This document shows, one piece after another, positions 62,833-64,000 of a stretch of DNA of 64,000 nucleotides; position 1 is the stretch's first letter, and every line of letters starts with the position of its first letter. The stretch comes from Sulfurospirillaceae bacterium (GTDB taxonomy: Bacteria > Campylobacterota > Campylobacteria > Campylobacterales > Sulfurospirillaceae), in contig JAQUGO010000010.1 in the NCBI GenBank assembly GCA_028684065.1, positions 1-64,000 of the forward strand. The letters are read 5' to 3'. Made by a program: the position numbers and the translations under genes. The notes under the pieces are model-generated. The model saw only the letters and a list, made by a program, of their open reading frames with translations, made no database searches and was not told the origin of the DNA.

Positions 62833-64000
62833 TTGAGGCTAGAACAAAAACTCTATATCAAATCTATTTTCATACTTTTCGTTAGTATTTTAGGCGTAAG
62901 TATCTGGCAAAAAAATACTATTTTATCCTATCTTTCTCTTGGTTTAATGCTTACTTTTTACTTTTATATCTTATCACGATTAACTCATCAAATGATAAAA
63001 ATGAAAAAAGAGTTGCGTCAAAGTCTTTACCTAGATATGAATACAGGTATGCCAAATCGTCTCAAACTCCTCAGAGACAAAAAAAAACTCGACCAGTCCA
63101 TCACATCAACGCTTATTATCATCAATATCGATTCTTTTCAAAACACGAACAATTTCTACGGCCACGCCTTTGGTGATGCGTTTTTAAAAGTTATAGCAGA
63201 GTGGCTATCTCAAAACCTTCCACCCATTGAATCAACACTCTATAAATTTGAAGCTGATATTTATGCTATTTTCATTACAGCCCCTTTTAATGAATTTAAC
63301 CTTAAAAAATACCTCAAAAAGCTCTCAACTAAAATCACAACTGATCGTATTATGTGCCAAGAAGTGGAAGTGGATACGACATTAAGTATTGGCGCTGTTC
63401 AAACCAATACAAATCTTTTAAAATATGCTTTTATTGCCTGTAAAGAAGCAAAAAACAAACGACTTCCGTATATAATTTATGACCAAAAAAGTCATATGGA
63501 TGATGAATATCTCCATAACATGCAAATGCATCATATTCTTAAAGATGCTTTAGCAAAAGACTTGGTCACACCCTTCTTTCAACCTATTTTAGATATTAAA
63601 ACCAATCATATTGAAAAATATGAAACACTAATGCGCATTCGTAAAGAAGATGGTACTTATTACATGCCAAGTGAATTTCTACATGTTGCCAAACATTCTA
63701 AAATTTATTCAAAACTCTCTATGTCGCTCATTCAAAAAGCCTTTGAAACATTTCAAATCTCCTCTAATAGCTTTTCGATTAACCTCTCTTTTCTTGATAT
63801 GACCAATCCCATTACGACCACTTTTATCCTTGAAAAATTGGAAGAATTTAATGTCGGACCTTGGGTTATTTTTGAAATTTTAGAGAGTGACGGTATTGAA
63901 AATTATGATGCTGTCATTAAATTTATCGATAAGGTAAAAGCCTATGGTGCAAAAATTGCCATTGATGACTTTGGAGCAGGTTATTCAAACTTTGAAAGAC
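62833..64000 (+). CDS. Membrane GGDEF-EAL protein with degenerate GGDEF (3-prime end beyond the window)
   Basis: Begins at the TTG at 62833 with GAGGA 6 bases upstream; the frame is open to the window edge (389 codons). Two membrane segments occupy about residues 8-47. The GGDEF domain follows (DMNTGMPNRLKLL, IINIDSFQNTNNFYGHAFGD), but the signature itself reads EADIY at about 140-144, so cyclase activity is unlikely. The EAL domain begins near 235; the motif reads ETLMR at 264-268, and later INLSFLDM, FEILES and DDFGAGYSNF keep the metal and substrate residues. It is probably a c-di-GMP phosphodiesterase or effector. Confidence 0.88.
   Translation, partial: MRLEQKLYIKSIFILFVSILGVSIWQKNTILSYLSLGLMLTFYFYILSRLTHQMIKMKKELRQSLYLDMNTGMPNRLKLLRDKKKLDQSITSTLIIINIDSFQNTNNFYGHAFGDAFLKVIAEWLSQNLPPIESTLYKFEADIYAIFITAPFNEFNLKKYLKKLSTKITTDRIMCQEVEVDTTLSIGAVQTNTNLLKYAFIACKEAKNKRLPYIIYDQKSHMDDEYLHNMQMHHILKDALAKDLVTPFFQPILDIKTNHIEKYETLMRIRKEDGTYYMPSEFLHVAKHSKIYSKLSMSLIQKAFETFQISSNSFSINLSFLDMTNPITTTFILEKLEEFNVGPWVIFEILESDGIENYDAVIKFIDKVKAYGAKIAIDDFGAGYSNFER

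Noticed and set aside
1-64000. CRISPR arrays, tRNA or rRNA genes, insertion sequences, prophage or integration sites
   Set aside because: No regularly spaced repeats, no transposase or integrase motifs and no RNA gene structures were found on reading both strands; the MBOAT direct repeat is explained by gene duplication.

Overview
The window is AT-rich (roughly one third G+C by eye) and gene-dense. It looks like the chromosome of a Campylobacterota bacterium (formerly Epsilonproteobacteria), probably a free-living, respiring Sulfurospirillum-like organism rather than a Campylobacter or Helicobacter pathogen. This rests on the gene content: a Campylobacter-type GDP-linked legionaminic acid pathway, a CcoI/CcoS pair for cbb3 oxidase maturation, a sulfide:quinone oxidoreductase family protein and small cytochrome c genes. 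The genus is an inference. No gap between genes exceeds about 210 bases, and I see no tRNA, rRNA, CRISPR array or transposase.

About nine tenths of the window is a cell-surface polysaccharide supercluster. Locus A (1-19583, minus strand) reads from the legionaminic acid genes (legB, legC, legH, legI, legG, ptmE, ptmF, legF, ptmA) into a flippase, a Wzy-type polymerase with a truncated second copy, glycosyltransferases, two paralogous sugar epimerases separated by an ATPase gene, an initiating phosphoglycosyltransferase and the start of a WbpM/PglF-type dehydratase. A MarR-type EPS-associated regulator (19689-20012) separates it from locus B (20046-38275, minus strand). Locus B supplies GDP-L-fucose (manB, manC, gmd, fcl), dTDP-glucose and its 4-keto-6-deoxy derivative (rmlA, rmlB), UDP-galactose (galE) and a UDP-sugar acid. 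It carries a second initiating transferase, a second flippase and a GT11 fucosyltransferase close to a GT6 transferase. A periplasmic DNA ligase (LigE) sits between rmlB and the UDP-sugar dehydrogenase gene.

Locus C (38339-55435, plus strand) starts with a lipid A acyltransferase and continues with LPS glycosyltransferases, an O-antigen ligase-like protein, the three enzymes for an N-formylated 3-amino-3,6-dideoxyhexose (the formyltransferase carries ankyrin repeats), rmlD/rmlC, and two MBOAT/SGNH O-acylation cassettes whose MBOAT genes are a recent duplication with a 427-base identical tract. Many genes overlap by 1-4 bases, which implies long polycistronic transcripts. The three loci share precursors: RmlB product feeds both rhamnose and the formylated amino sugar, and ManB/ManC feed fucose.

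From 55440 the surface theme fades: a GT10 fucosyltransferase, a SIS-domain protein and a TPR protein (minus), then respiratory genes (cytochrome c, ccoS, ccoI, an SQR-like flavoprotein with a small downstream membrane protein) and a GGDEF-EAL protein cut by the window end. The strongest unexplained signal is a 10-base palindrome, TTACATGTAA, usually extended to TTTACATGTAAA, which occurs 16 times, almost always inside genes and only in the two reading frames that avoid a stop codon.
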